Shown piece by piece: positions 45,750 through 58,512 of a DNA stretch of 64,000 bases. Numbering within the stretch: position 1 is the stretch's first letter; each line of letters opens with the position of its first letter. The notes beneath the pieces are model-generated. The model worked only from the letters and a program-made list of their open reading frames with translations, was not told where the DNA came from and did no database searches. Source of the stretch: Amphibalanus amphitrite (lineage: Eukaryota > Arthropoda > Thecostraca > Balanomorpha > Balanidae); contig NW_024881504.1 of NCBI RefSeq assembly GCF_019059575.1, positions 1,054,001 through 1,118,000 on the forward strand, in the 5' to 3' direction. The position numbers and the translations under genes are program-made.

Positions 45750-45925
45750 TGATTTGTTTTTCATGGAGCCATTCCAGTCCTTTTGAAGAGTCGCGAAGTA
45801 TTGTGACTTTATCGATCCCAAGGCTGGTAAATTTGACTTTTTCTTTCACGTAATCGTGCACTGTACAAACGCCAAGTTCCATAGCGATGAGGTAATGTTC
45901 ATCAGACCTCACCGCTGTGTAGAAC
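45750..45925 (-). CDS. Protein kinase exon (end of N-lobe to alphaE), host gene
   Basis: Internal coding exon, 176 bp, read on the minus strand. After the junction base it encodes 58 residues beginning FYTAVRSDEHYLIAMELG and ending GLEWLHEKQI. This fits the end of the kinase N-lobe, the hinge (AMEL), helix alphaD (TVHDYVKE) and helix alphaE (ILRDSSKGLEWLHEK). The acceptor is TGATTTTCCTTGCAG just upstream; the donor GTGAGT lies at 45744-45749 and leaves phase 1. There are no stops. The spacing and the AMEL...LHEK layout resemble IRE1/RNase L kinases, but other Ser/Thr kinases remain possible. A long CT repeat lies about 30 bp upstream of the acceptor (45956-46146). The ATP-binding exons are not in the window and should lie to the right. 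Confidence 0.85.
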
Positions 45926-45948
45926 CTGCAAGGAAAATCAGATAATGT

Positions 45949-46146
<198 letters not shown>

Positions 46147-46254
46147 CACTAGTCACTATCCATGCTCTTCCACTGGAATTTTCAGACCACAGCGGGCCCT
46201 TGACAGGATTTTCGGGGAGGTTGATCAGCTGACCCTCTGATGCCAACCTCATAA

Positions 46255-46418
46255 CCCGCGCCCTGCTGGGGGAGGGGTGTTTGAACACCCCCTCCCCCCT
46301 CCTGCGGTTTTTTTTAAAAATATCTATAAAAAACGGCGGCGTTTCGTTTTTGGCACACCTTTTCTATCTTTTTTCTATCTTTTCTACATATGTTGTGAAA
46401 ATTTCAGACCCAGGTCAC
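46255..46418. mobile_element. Family C terminal fragment
   Basis: Starts ATAACCCGCGCCCTGCTGG (TTAA changed to ATAA), followed by a G-run/C-run hairpin with a GTGTTTGAACAC loop. It is cut at TTAA by the next element. The far side of the break does not clearly continue it. Confidence 0.55.
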
Positions 46419-46422
46419 TTAA

Positions 46423-48704
46423 CCCGCGCCGGGCCGGTGCTCCGAGACTTCCGTGCCGGGCCGGAGGGGGGGGGGGTGTCTGAACACCCCTCCTTCTTAC
46501 TCGGCTCCTGGGCCACATAGTGACACGCAGTAAGCGGCAATCAAAAGAACGTCCCAAATAAGGACGAAAACACTTCAGTCATTTTCACGGGCGTAGGAAC
46601 GTCATGAAAAGTGAGTGGGCCACAATGTTGAGGGGCCTCCTTTCCAGGGGGCCCCCTATTTTCAGGGGCCTCTAACTTTTTCATTGTCCTGCTTTCAAGT
46701 ATGACCTCCAAATCTAGCTTCTGAGATCGGGCAGATGTACCCAGGGATCAGGGGCGTAACCGCTTAAGCGAACAGCGCGGAAAGTCCACACTATTTTAAA
46801 AAGTTATTCCCCTCTCCGATTTTTTTTTAGAATCTATTTGCCGCAAACGGCGCATGACCCCTGAAAACCATAATACAAATGTCTTCCTCGTTTCTTAGGA
46901 GCCCCTAGCTCCATAGGCGCCCCTCTTTGGCATATGAGCACCCTATAGTCATCATCAGAGACATCCCTACATGATCCACAGGCGACCCTTGTCGCATAAA
47001 ATGTGCCTTTGTCTTAGGCGCCACTCTTTTATTGACATTGGAGGCGCCTCTCTTTGCCATGCCGGCGCCCCTGTTTCGTATGAATGCACGCACCCCTATG
47101 GCATTGATAGACGCCTCTCTATTGCATGTGGACGCCCATATATGTAGGCCTCGGAGGCGCCCCTCTATTGCATGTAGGTGCCCTCACTGCCTCAGAGCCG
47201 CTCCTCTTTGGCATACAGACGCCCGTCTTTCGTACGGAGGAGCCGCTATGGCATTGATAGGCGCCCCTCTATTGCATGTCGACACCCGAGTAGGCATCAT
47301 AGGTGCCGTCTCTCGCAAGCAGACACCCCTATGAGCATCACAGGCGGCCGTATGGGCATCGCAGGCGCCATGGGCGTCGAAAACAGAGGGACAGGGGACG
47401 CGTCCCCCCGGTCGAGGAATCCGAGGGGCAAATCCCCCCAAAAAATAAACACCCAAGGATGCTTAAAAATGACTATTTGCAGAATAGTCAACTCCGACCG
47501 TCTCCGGCTTCAACCCCGCAGTCGTGCAGACTACACTAAATTTCCAACTTCTAGGAAACAAGCTGCACGGTTGATGCAGGACCACAAAACTTAGAGGCTG
47601 CTTGACTTGGTGACCCGACCTCACCTTATCATACATCAATTCTACACATGTTGTGAAAATTTCAGACCAAGGTCATTCAAGGTCAGGTCACCAGGACACT
47701 TGAAGTGACCTCACCTCATAAAAAGTTTCAATATCTGCCATAGCTACACCGAGTGACCGATCACTTTGAAACTTTCAGCGATTGATGGTGGTAACAGTAT
47801 CTATAAAATGTATATCCCGGAATTTTGATATCGGTGACCTAAGGTCAGGTCAATTTTGCGGCCTCTCCATTACCTATAAGTCAATGGGAGAAAACTGAAA
47901 AGCGTCTGTTTTGCACGAACGCTATTCTAGACACTCTCAAACATCGAGATGTAGGTGAAATTGACACACTGAACCGGAAAATGGCAACTGTGACCCCTCG
48001 TTATGTCCCCGAGGTCATCTCAGGTCACAAACAGAATTTAACAGTTTTTCGCTAAAAACATCTGATAGAGGCGTGCTAGAGCGCTGAAAACGCCTTAGAT
48101 GTGTTCGGCGCGACGTTGCAGATCGACTGATATGCAACATGACCTTTTCCGGTCAGGTCATGACCTTGACCTGAGGTCAAATTTTCAAGTTGACCTTTCA
48201 AGGTCACCTTATAGTTCATTCGACGCGTCTCGACAAGAGGAACATGATGCTGGCAAAAGTAATGTCATGACTCTTTTGAGTCAAAAGTTATCGCCGAAAA
48301 ACCGATTTTCGTAAAAACGGCTATTTTTGGAGTTTTTGCCCTCTGGAGGCTAAACCGTTGACCTGAGGTCAAATCTGAGTACATTGTTCAGAAAGCTCTG
48401 TAAAAGGGCTATCGTATGCACTTTTCCGCGGCGCTGTAGCTCTATCGGTTCCCGAGATAGCCGTTGGCAGTTTCCAAAATGTTGAAATAGTCAACATTTT
48501 ACCTTTGTTGACCTCTGGTGACCTGACCTTTGACCTGACCCAAAAAATGACTGAAGTGTTTTCGTCCTTATTTTTGACGTTCTTTCGATTGCCGCTTACC
48601 GCGTGTCGCTACGTGGCCCAGGAGCCGAGTTAGAAGGGGGGGGGGGTGTTCAAACACCCCCCACACCAGGTCGTGGAAAATCCAGACTGACACTGGGGCG
48701 CGGG
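46423..48704. mobile_element. TTAA family C element with minisatellite insert
   Basis: TTAA lies at 46419-46422 and 48705-48708. The tips are CCCGCGCC and GGCGCGGG. The AGGTCA-rich body (47600-48704) is collinear with family C in inverse orientation. Between about 46615 and 47590 it carries a foreign GGCGCCCCT-rich stretch. Confidence 0.72.
46895..47375. repeat. Degenerate GGCGCCCCTCT minisatellite
   Basis: Around fourteen loosely repeated units of roughly 27-40 bp, with phrases such as GGCGCCCCTCTATTGCATG and GCCTCTCTTTGCCATG. Frames through it are low-complexity and I do not call a gene. No ends or duplication found. Confidence 0.6.
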
Positions 48705-48708
48705 TTAA

Positions 48709-49027
48709 CAAATGTTTTAGCCAATTTTCGCGACGCTTCGCGCCGCCGATTCCTACAGCAGTCAAAAAGAGAGATTGTGACTGTAATGCCTCCCCTCCTC
48801 CTACGCGGGCATGAATGCATTATGTAGGCATCAGATTCAGATTGGTGGCATGCGTCAACAATTAGGTACACCCTAAAAGAAGAGCAGCGGCTTTGCCCCT
48901 AACTGTGTCAAATTCAATCGGACTTCAGATGTGTAGTGTAAAAAAAAATCCGGCTTGTAAATGTACAACCTTTAACACAGATAGTGCATTTGGCTAAACG
49001 TGTGGCAACAATACCTACTTTTGGGTT
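48709..49027. other. Unassigned sequence between TTAA elements
   Basis: About 320 bp, mixed composition, with a CGCGACGCTTCGCGCCG hairpin near 48730. No gene seen. It does not match what follows the right end of the family A element at 59777. Confidence 0.4.
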
Positions 49028-49309
49028 TTAACCCTCGCCGGACCTATTGGCTTTCTACAATATATGATTTCAAGCTTTTACAACTAGACATCTTAATTCA
49101 AGGTAGGTACGTTTTTCGGCTACTAGTCGTTTATTGTTTTCGTTTCGAATTTTCGACCTTCGCATCGAGGTCGTTGTCAAGGAACATATAACAATGACAA
49201 TGACATGCATCATGAACACGGTTGAAAAAATAGTACGGTTATCATATCTCAAAACGTGCAAGTAATCCCTCCAGCTATTTCTGACCTGAAAATCTGTACC
49301 CAAAATTAA

Positions 49310-50314
49310 CCCGCGCACCGACGGGGGTCTGCGCCAACTTAGTACCGACGGGGGGGGGGGGGGGCGGATGACCGCCCCCCCCTGAGATCTCGAGAACGAA
49401 GCAAGATAGCGACAACCGGTAAACGGCATCGGATACGCACGGTCAAGATCTACAATTTTTACAAAGGTCATTTTCAGGTCAGGTCAAAGATGACGTCACA
49501 GGGGTCGAAAAAGTCAAAATGGCGGCGCTAAATATGGAGAGAGTTTTTCTCGAATAACTTTCGAATTAGTCAAGATAGGAACAAACTAAGGGCATCATCG
49601 TGATCCTCTCGTCAATCCGCATCGAATGATATATAAGTTGACCTCGAAAGGTCAAGGTCAAAGGTTGACCTCAGGTCACGTGACCTCGAGGTCATCATGT
49701 ATATCATTCGATGCGTCTTGACGAGCTGAACACAATGAGACCATCCACGCGTCTGTATCTTGTTCCTGTACGGAGTTATTGGCCAAAAACCTTTGGTGAC
49801 CTTTGATGACGTCACATGACCTCACAGCTGCCCAACAGCAAAACAGACCTCAAGGTAGTGAAGGTTGATCGTATATGAAGTCATGTATGGTATATGGGGC
49901 CATTCCGACCCGTTTTAGTGGTAAAAACAGGGAGTTGATTTTCCCCCCATTGACTTATAATGGGGAGGTCGCGAAATTGACCTGACCTTAGGTCACCGAT
50001 ATCAAAATTCCGAGATATACAAATTGTAGCTACTAATGACCTAATAACATCCTGCGACTTTCAAAGGCCTCCGACATCTACTGTAGCTCTGGCACGGTGA
50101 CAAAGTTGCAAAAAAGTGACTTGAGGTTGGGTCATTCAAAGTGACCTGGTGACCTGACCTTGAAAGGTAGGAGGTTCAAACTTGCACACCATGTGTAAAA
50201 TTGATAAGGGAATAGTCATACCAAATTTCGCGGCGCTACGCGCCGCGGTTTTCCCGCTATTCGCGAAAAACCTCAGGGGGGGGCGGATATCCGCCCCCCC
50301 CGTCGGTGCGCGGG
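49310..50314. mobile_element. TTAA family B element (1005 bp)
   Basis: TTAA lies at 49306-49309 and 50315-50318. Very close to 18781-19768 along its whole length; the main difference is a short extra segment (GAGATCTCGAGAACGAAG) inside the left tip. Confidence 0.9.
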
Positions 50315-50318
50315 TTAA

Positions 50319-50363
50319 TGAGGAAAAAGTGAATGAATAGATGAAAGAATGAATGAATGGCTA

Positions 50364-50394
<31 letters not shown>

Positions 50395-50480
50395 GAATGA
50401 ATGAATGAATCAATCAATGAATGAATGAATGAATGAATGAATAAAAGAATGAATGAATGAATGAATGAATGTATGCAGTA
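50319..50480. repeat. (GAAT)n / (CTGA)n microsatellite
   Basis: GAATGAAT runs with a CTGACTGA block around 50370-50395. Confidence 0.9.
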
Positions 50481-51540
50481 CATGAGACATACAAACAGGC
50501 TGTGACACATTAAAAATACATGCTTAAAATCTTTGATTGCTTGATCGTCGGATCTCGTTGCCCTACCAGCACTGATCCCATAAAGGACTGAATGCGGTGC
50601 CGTCTACTCGGTTGATGGTGTCGTTTTTCTTGACGTGTATTTGTAGCGCTTCTTTCGTGAGTCGTTTCGTGAGATTGTTTTCGTTTTCGAGGACTGTCGT
50701 TTTGTTCCAAAGCGGTGCGTGATCTCCTGGTTCTTGACAACGACCTCGATGCGAAGGTCGAAAATTCGAAACGAAAACAATAAACGACCAGTAGCCGAAA
50801 AACGTACCTACCTTGGCTTTCTACATACGCGCCGGCCGAGGGGGGGGGCAGGTACGACCCCCCTCGCCGATTCGCCCCTGGTGGAGCTAGCGCGTCGCAG
50901 AAAAAACTAACGTGTGCGCCGTTACGAGACGCAGAGATTGGTACCCGATTTTAAGGTCCTAGGTCAACCGGTGACCTCTGAGGTCAGGTCAAGTGCACCA
51001 AGGTACGGTTCCGTTTTTGGTGAATAACTTCGCAAAAAAACGGCCGCAGAGCCGTGATTTTGGCAGCATCGTGTTCGCCTCGACCAGGCGCGTCGAATGA
51101 TTTACTTTTTGTTCGGGTCAGGTCAATTTAGGGTGTTGACCTCAGGTCAAGGTCAGGTCAGCACCCCAGGTCACCAAATTGGTCGAAAGAGGTCATGTCG
51201 CATATCATTCGATTCGATTCGGCAGGTCTTCCTGAGTCCATTGGTGGCTTTCCCGACTCGCTAGCTCAATTTGATCGGGAGTTATTGACGAGAAACTAAT
51301 ATGACCTTGATGACGTCATAAATGACGTCACGCAAGGTCAACATTGCAAAAGTGACGAATCTAACCTTGCAAGGAGTGCAGCAAATCACGATTCTGTGTG
51401 CTTGAGATAGTTGGAGATCGTTCCCGGCGCCAGAATAGCAGTTTTCATTTTCCCCATTGACTCAGTGGCGCAGCCAGGGGGGGGGGGGGTCAGAGGGTCA
51501 GCTGACCCCCCGAAATTTCTGTCGGGGGCCCGCTCGAGAA

Positions 51541-51671
<131 letters not shown>

Positions 51672-51714
51672 GTCGTAATCTAATTATTGGACGAGCCCGC
51701 TTCGAGAAATGCCT

Positions 51715-52350
51715 ACTGGGACACCACGGGTGAGGGGTCGGCCCGGGGCTCCAGGTGGATGGGGCCCGGGCCCCCGGGAGAACGGGCCCGGGCCCCCGAT
51801 GGATGGGGTCCGGGGCCCCGGTGGATGGGTCCGGGTCCCCGGGAGAACGGGCCCCGAGCCCCGGGTGGACGGGGCCTGAACCCCCGGGAGAACGGGCCCG
51901 GGCCCCCGGATGGATGGGGCCCGGGGCCCCCGGTGGATGGGCCCGGGCCCCCGGGAGAACGGGCCCGGGCCCCCGGGAGAACGCACCCTGGCCCCCTGGG
52001 TGGATGGGGTCCGGGCCCCGGGTGGATGGGGCCCGGGACCCCGGGAGAACGGGTCCGGGCCCCCTGGTGGATGGGGCCCGGGAGCCCCGGTGGATGGGCC
52101 CGGGCCCCGGGAGAACGGGCCCCGAGCCCTGGGTGGACGGGGCCTGGATCCCTGGGCGGATGGGGCCCGGGCCCCCTGGGTGGATGGGGCCCGGGCCCTT
52201 GGGAGAACGGGCCCTGGCCCCCTAGGTGGATGGGGTCCGGGCCCCTGGGTTGACGGGGCCCGGAGCCCCGGGTGGATGGGGCTCGGAGCCCAGGTGGACG
52301 TGGCCCGGGCCCCCGTGTGGATAGGGCTCGGGCCCTCGGGTGAATGGGCC
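51715..52350. repeat. GGGCCCGGGCCCC minisatellite
   Basis: Tandem ~20-22-bp units of two kinds, GGTGGATGGGGCCCGGG and GGGAGAACGGGCCCGGG, over about 640 bp. Extremely GC-rich. Frames through it (PGPPGGWGPG) are artefacts of composition. Confidence 0.88.
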
Positions 52351-53142
52351 CCCTAGGGTGACCCGCTTGCTCCGCAACGCGAATAAGGGGTATGTTCGAT
52401 CGGTGGGCGTTTGGTTGGTCTTGTGTCCGTGGGTTATGTATGTTACAGGGAGTATGCGATTTCAGTTAGTTTGCAACGACCCTAGGGTGGTTGTAACCTC
52501 CCTGAACGATCAGTTTGTTTGCAACGACCCTAGGGACGTTACAAAATAACTGCTCGTTCCGGGACGTTGCAACGAAACTAGGGTCGTTGCAACCTCCCTA
52601 GTTAGTATGCAACGAACCTAGGGTTGTTACAAAATAACTAGGGAGTTTAAGAATTCATCGAGTCTCGTTTCACAGGAGGGCCGTCAACAATCTTGTCCAA
52701 TGAAAATCTTGTTCAATCTAGTTCATTTAACAAGAAAAGGAGAACAAAATTTGAACATTCAGCTCAGGAGTATTTCACGACGGCCATGAAGTACACATTT
52801 TGTGCAGATTTGTTCAAATTAGATGGGCATTCGCCAGGAAGCCCTTCGTAAAAAACGGCTATTATCCGCTCGTTTCCAGTCTTTTTGTGATTGTAAACGT
52901 TCAAACATGTGAAATGATGGTGGTCCCATGCATTATGGTGGGTGGCAAGGTCACGTGAAGGTCAGGTCAGGGTCATGGACCTTTGATGACCTTAGTTCAC
53001 TTCTTCTGGGTTCATATATTTTTGGGCTAGTTTTTGGAGCTGATTTCGAATTTAGCACCCATTTGAACATTTACGAAGTAATTTTGGCGCCTTCGTATGT
53101 CACGAGGCTGTCAGTGGTGGTTGACACCTACTAACTATGGAC

Positions 53143-55051
53143 AGCTGGGGCATTCCACGATAGATCGTACCAGGCCCGTCACCCTCATCTCTCAGATTTT
53201 AATGAAAATCCGTCCTAGGGGTAATCATAGGCCCCAAAGACGCCTGGCAAAATATCAGACTTCTCAGATCAAAACTTTTTGAGTTATATTGCATTACATT
53301 TTTTTAACTTCGGTTTGTAACGGTGAGTTTGATGGCCTATAACTCAAGAACAGGTTAAGCTACCAACAAACAGTAAACAACACTAAGCTTGCGATGAAGC
53401 AAAAATTAATATTACCATTTAAAAATTCCAAAGAAAAATTTTCATTGTTGAGCAAAAACCGTGATCTTTTTTCATTTGCCTCTAATGACCTTTGGGACCA
53501 AAATTTTTCAAATTTTTATTTTTTCAAAATAAACTTCATGTCATTGCAAATCGACATGCAAAAAATTAGAAAGGTGTTCTTTCTATAAAATCCTCATTTT
53601 CCCGCAAACAAAATGGGCTTCGGAGGGGTTGATTCGACCCCAGCACGCCGTTTCGCTTCTAATAGAGCTAGAGTCTCGCGGAAAAAACGAGCGTGTGTGC
53701 CGCAACCAGTCCCAGCGATTGGTACCCGATTTTAAGGTCTTAATTTAACCGGTAGCGTCTGAGGTCAGGTCAAGTGACTGAAGTTACGGGTTCGGTTTTT
53801 GGTAAATAACTTCGCAAAAAATGGCCGCAGAGCCGCGATTTTGGCATCATTGTGTTCGCCTAGCTCAGGTGCATCGAATGGTATACTTTTTGCTAGGGTG
53901 AGGTCAACTTAAGTAGTTGACCTCGGATCAAGGTCAGGTCAGAGCCCCTCAGGTCACGAAGCTGGGCAAAGGGTATCATATGGCATATCATTCGATTCGG
54001 AAGGTCTTCCCGAGTCCATTGGTGGCTTTCCCGACTCTCTAGCTCCATTTGATCGGGAGTTATTGACGAAAAACTCGTACGACCCTAGTGACGTCATAAA
54101 TGACGTCACGCAAGGTTACCAATGCAAAAGAAAAGCATTGGACTTTGCAAGAAGTGCATGAAATCACGATACCATGTACGTGGGATAGTTTTAGATCATT
54201 CTCGGCGCCAAAATAACAGTCTTTATATTTCCCCATTGACTTATAACAGTGATGTCACGTGACCGACCACCTGACCTCACGTAACCTTAAATATTCCCAG
54301 ATATACAAGTTGTGAGACCTCTGGAGGACACCATGTATGCGTCCTGTAACTTTCATCTCGGACAGATATGGTCGTTGGCGTCCAAAACAATGTCAGAACC
54401 AAACAGCCTTTTTCACCCTCGCGCTTATAGGAAAGAGGGTTGGATGAACCCTCTTTTCACTTTTTTCAGATGACTCAGACTTCAATTAAAATTTCAGTAA
54501 CCCGTGATGTCACTAGGCAGCGTTACCACGCCATTTGTAAGCTCCCCTCCCGAAATCACTATTCGAAACCGTTATCGTGACGTAAAATAAATACATTTAT
54601 AGAAAGAACACCTTCCTAATTTTTTGCATATTTGTTAACAATGAGCCAAATATTTTTTTAAAGAAATAAAAATTCAAAAAAATTTGGTCCCAAAGTCCAA
54701 AAAATACAAATGAAAGAAAACTCGATATGTCATATATCAAAAATAGCGTATTTTTCGAAATTTCAAAAATACATATTAATCTCTATTTCATTGCATGTTC
54801 AATGTTATATAACATTTGGCATTTGAATAATCCGTCTTAGAGTTACAGCCCGCCAAACTTAGCGCTGCAAAGCAAGATCCAAAAAATGTTATACACCATA
54901 ACTCAAAAAATACTTATCTGATAAGTCTGAAATTGTTACAGGTGGATTCAGAGCCCCTGATTACCCCTGAGACCAATTCTCGTCAAATTCCGAGAGATGA
55001 GGGTGTCAAATTGGAAAAAAGTGGTACGATCTATCGTGGAATGCCCCAGCT
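53143..55051. mobile_element. Long-TIR element, AGCTGGGGCATTCC ends
   Basis: The ends AGCTGGGGCATTCCACGA (30 bp identical) continue as diverged inverted arms of about 400-450 bp, AT-rich. The core (about 53600-54530) is an old, tip-less family A copy. No duplication is evident and no transposase is seen. Confidence 0.72.
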
Positions 55052-55316
55052 AGCAAGACGCCTACTGGTTGACCTGACCTGACCTGACCCGACCTGGCCT
55101 AAAAACACCAAGACATCATCGGTGATCAAAGCTAACATGAAATTCGTGATCAGCGCCCCGAAAAAAAAACTCGTAACAGCCTAACTCTCCAAAGTTTAAA
55201 CAGGTCCCGATTTTCCCGACTTTTGAGTCACTGACCTGACCTGGAAGGTCAACCAATAACCTAGCCCCGCCCTGTGCGTTTGCGGCTAGCAGATCACAAA
55301 TAAGGGCGAGAGTTAA

Positions 55317-56266
55317 CCCCGCAGGACCAGTTGGTTTTCTACATACGCGCCGGCCGGGGGGGGGGGGGGTTGGTACGACCCCCTCGTCGTTTTTCGCCCC
55401 TGATTGAGTTAGAGCGTCGCGGAAAAAAACGAGCGTGTGTGTTGTTAGGAGACACAGCAACTAGTACCCGATTTTAAGGTCTCAGGTCAACCAGTGACCT
55501 CTGAGGTCAGGTCAAGTGACGCAAGCCACGGGTTCGGTTTTTAATTAATAACTTCTTAAAAAACAGTCGCAGAGCGCGATTTTATCATCAACATGATCGC
55601 CTTTCTCAGGCACGTCAAATGGTATACTTTTTGTTCGGATGAGGTCAACTTGAGGCGTTGACCTCGGGTCAAGGTCAGGTCAGAGACCCCTAGGTCGCGA
55701 CATTGGTCAAAGGTGGTCATGTTGCATATTATTCGATTCGGCAGGTCTTCCTCAGTCCATTGGTGGCTTGACCGACTCGCTAGCTCAGTTTGATCGGGAG
55801 TTCTTGACGAAAAGCTCGTATGACCCTAGTGACGTCATAAATGACGTCACGCAACGTCAACAATGCCAAATTGAAGCATCTAACCTTACAAGGAGTGCAT
55901 GAAATCACGATTCGTGTACTTGAGATAGTTTGAGATCGTTCCCGGCGCCAGAATAGCAGTTTTCATTTTCTCATGTGATCTTTAGGAAAAATCCTAGAGG
56001 TACAAGTTGTGAGAATTCTAGAAGATGCACGTACTGTAAGTTTCATCCCCCTGTAAAAGCTCCTCTGGGACTGAGGGCGTTGCGAAGTTGCGGCATCTGA
56101 GGACCGTCCACTTATGACGTCATAGGTCAGTAACCTGACCTGACCTGAAAATCTGGTTGGTGTCAAAAGATCCGGCTTGAATCAAAGGTCAGGTATCCTA
56201 GTTTCAGCTCTGTTGCTGGTGTGTTCGGAGCTATCGCGAAAAAAAACTAGGGGGTGGGGGGCGAGG
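55317..56266 (-). mobile_element. TTAA family A element, diverged
   Basis: Left TTAA lies at 55313-55316; the right site reads TTAT. Its left tip is CCCCGCAGGACCAGTTGG and its right tip GGGGGGCGAGG. It is clearly older than the other family A copies. Confidence 0.72.
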
Positions 56267-57803
56267 ATTATGCTAGGCTGGGCTGGGTAAGTTTGGATCA
56301 AGTAGTAGGGGTCCCACCCGCACCACCTGTTTATAGCAGGTGTACCTCAACCACCAGCGACAGCTTCGTAGCAAGTTGCATTGGCACCACAACTATACAT
56401 ACTTCTCAAATGTCTCAGCGAATGCTGGATTCGAAATCAGCTTTAAAAAAATCCCTTAAAATCGTATAATTTGAAAGTCACCCGAAGTCACCAAACGTCA
56501 ATGACCTTGACCTGGCCGACAACTGTCAAGTCAACTTGAAGCCAATCATAATGCATGGGACAACCATCAGTTCACATGTTGGCACGTTTATATGTAATCA
56601 CAAAAGAAGTCTGGAAACGCAATTTTATGTGCGCTAACATAAGCGGCAAATCATTTCGGTCTGCCATGGTCTCAGAAATCAGATCAAAGGTCAAAGATCA
56701 TTGGTTTCAGGATCATGAACTGTATAAAGAATGTGTAACCAGTAACGTAGTTCGAGGACACTCAAAGTTGCGTCACGATCGGCCGCTTTTAGCGCGAGAA
56801 AATCGCGAAAAAACGAGGGGTTTTATCGGACCCGCACCCCTAAAAGTGTGAGGGATAACCCGCACACGGATAGCGACGGATATTCATCACACCTACCCCA
56901 GTACCTAACTATATTTTCTATATGTAAGCATATGCTGGCGATATAATGCAGCCAAAATTATCAGTTACGTGCTTTGTCCCGGGCACCACATATACTCCTG
57001 AGCTGAATGTTCAAATTTTGTTCTCCTTTTATTTTAAACTGAATAGATTAAGCAAGATTTTCATTGGACAAGATTGTTGACGGCCTTCCTGTGAAACGAG
57101 ATTCGATGAATTCTTAAACTCCCTAGTTATTTTGTAACAACCCTAGGTTCGTTGCATACTAACTAGGGAGGTTGCAACGACCCTAATTTCGTTACAACGT
57201 CCCGGAACGAGCAGTTATTTTGTAACGTCCCTAGGGTCGTTGCAAACAAACTGATCGTTTAGGGAGGTTACAACCACTCTAGGGTCGTTGCAAACTAACT
57301 GAAATCGCATACCTTCTGTAACATGTATCCATTTCGGTCGATTGCCTTTTGACGGCTAAGTATTTTGGTTTGGGAAAAAAAAATCCATCGCTCGAGGTAC
57401 AGTACAGTACAGTACAGTACAGTATATTGTGGTAACCAAGGACAAGAAACATCGGAGAAAATGATAGAGGTGCTCGTGTCTAGTGATAACTGATAACCAT
57501 GCGTTCTACTATAGAACATGCTAAGTATATTTTATAGCATTGGTTGACGTAGACTACCTTTTGAAAAATGGAGGCCAGCGATGAATTACTATGTAGAGGT
57601 TTGAAACGTTTATATTTTTAAGAATATTGTTGTTTTTCATGCAAAAGCGATGAATGGATCTTGGACAAAATTGAATGCTCTTTTCAACTATGCCATTTTC
57701 AATTGTCAAACGTACCAGTTTATGCAGCAAAACCCGTGTAAATAAGTAGATAAGTCATGAACAAATGCTATTTTCTTCAGCGATTTGTTCCACCTTGTTT
57801 TTG

Positions 57804-58512
57804 ATTACGGAGCGAGCGAAGCGAGCGTAGTCTTTCCTTAGATTAACGGAAATTTCTGAGTATGAGCGGCCGGCCGGCCGGCCGGCCGGCCGGCCGGCCG
57901 GCCGGCCGTGGTCACGCTTTTGCGAGGCTTATATCTCAGCAACCACTTGACCGATTTACATGCGGTAATTTTTGTAGGGTAGCTTCATTCCTTCTACCAA
58001 GTATTGGACTATTCCCGATGCATGTGGGTGACCCCTTATGCACGTGCCACGTGCAAAACGAAGAGGTGTCCGTTTTGTAATTGTTGCAATATCTCGGTAA
58101 CTACTTGGCCGATTGCGCTGAAAGTTGGCATGTAGGTAGGCACCCACTAGGCACTGCATATCCATGTGCCAGGGTTGGGGTGCTGCTGCACGTGCGCACG
58201 TGCAGGGGTCGTTTCCAGATCTCGAGAACGGCTCGACCGATTGCGCTCAAATTTGGTACACAGTTTGGGACCGGTTAGTAGGGTGCCGTGCACAAGTCAG
58301 TTGGGACCCATTTTGCACGTGCGCACGTGCAGGGTGCCGCTTCCAGATCTCGAGAACGGCTGGGCCGATTGTGCCCAAATTTGGCACATCGCTAGAGACC
58401 GGTTAGTAGGGTGCCGTGCACAAGTCAGCTGGAGGTACCCCTCGAAATTTCGCACGTGCAAGTGTCACCCCTCTCGCTCGCTCCGTTAGTCGCCCCAAAA
58501 GGCGTTATACTG
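57804..58512 (+). mobile_element. Repeat family Y copy 2 with (GGCC)n
   Basis: Starts ATTACGGAGCGAGCGAAG and ends GGCGTTATACTGG. It contains about 40 bp of pure GGCC repeat (57869-57908), two tandem ~145-bp sub-repeats (TTCCAGATCTCGAGAACGGC to GTGCACAAGTCA) and CACGTGCGCACGTG palindromes. It is inserted in a Helitron-like sequence. Confidence 0.75.

Larger units (their letters stand above)
49060..50814. mobile_element. Inverted-repeat element with 11-bp duplication
   Basis: Duplication GGCTTTCTACA (49049-49059, 50815-50825); intact copies read TGGTTTTCTACATACG. Inverted arms of about 80 bp (49100-49182 and 50735-50814) begin AAGGTAGGTACG. The left arm is preceded by 40 extra bases that the right side lacks. 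The long duplication suggests a Mutator-like element. The core contains a family B element and a (GAAT)n run. No transposase. Confidence 0.7.
52840..56860. mobile_element. Degraded family D element with nested insertions
   Basis: Family D landmarks (CAAACATGTGAAATGATG, CATGCATTATGGTGGGTG, the AGGTCA block) occur at 52850-53142. They resume at 55052-55312 and about 56267-56860. A TIR element (53143-55051) and a family A copy (55317-56266) sit in the gaps. Confidence 0.6.
52442..57322. mobile_element. GTTACAG foldback with GTTGCAACGACCCTAG arrays
   Basis: Perfect 6-bp duplication ATGTAT (52436-52441, 57323-57328). The inverted arms, about 325 bp, begin GTTACAGG and carry repeated TTGCAACGACCCTAGGG palindromic words. 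Same design and target as 43582-45055 but a different palindrome. The core is a family D element with two further insertions. Confidence 0.85.

Noticed and set aside
46150..46255. Possible extra kinase-gene exon on the minus strand (MRLASEGQLINLPENPVKGP)
   Set aside because: A GTGAGA donor exists, but the upstream side is cut by a TTAA element, no acceptor is seen and the residues match no kinase block.
51687..52356. Collagen-like Gly/Pro frames in the GGGCCC array
   Set aside because: Three plus frames and one minus frame are all open with similar composition; this is repeat sequence, not a collagen gene.
57401..57424. GTACA repeat as a regulatory element
   Set aside because: A short five-base microsatellite (CAGTA units) inside a Helitron-like copy with no further support.
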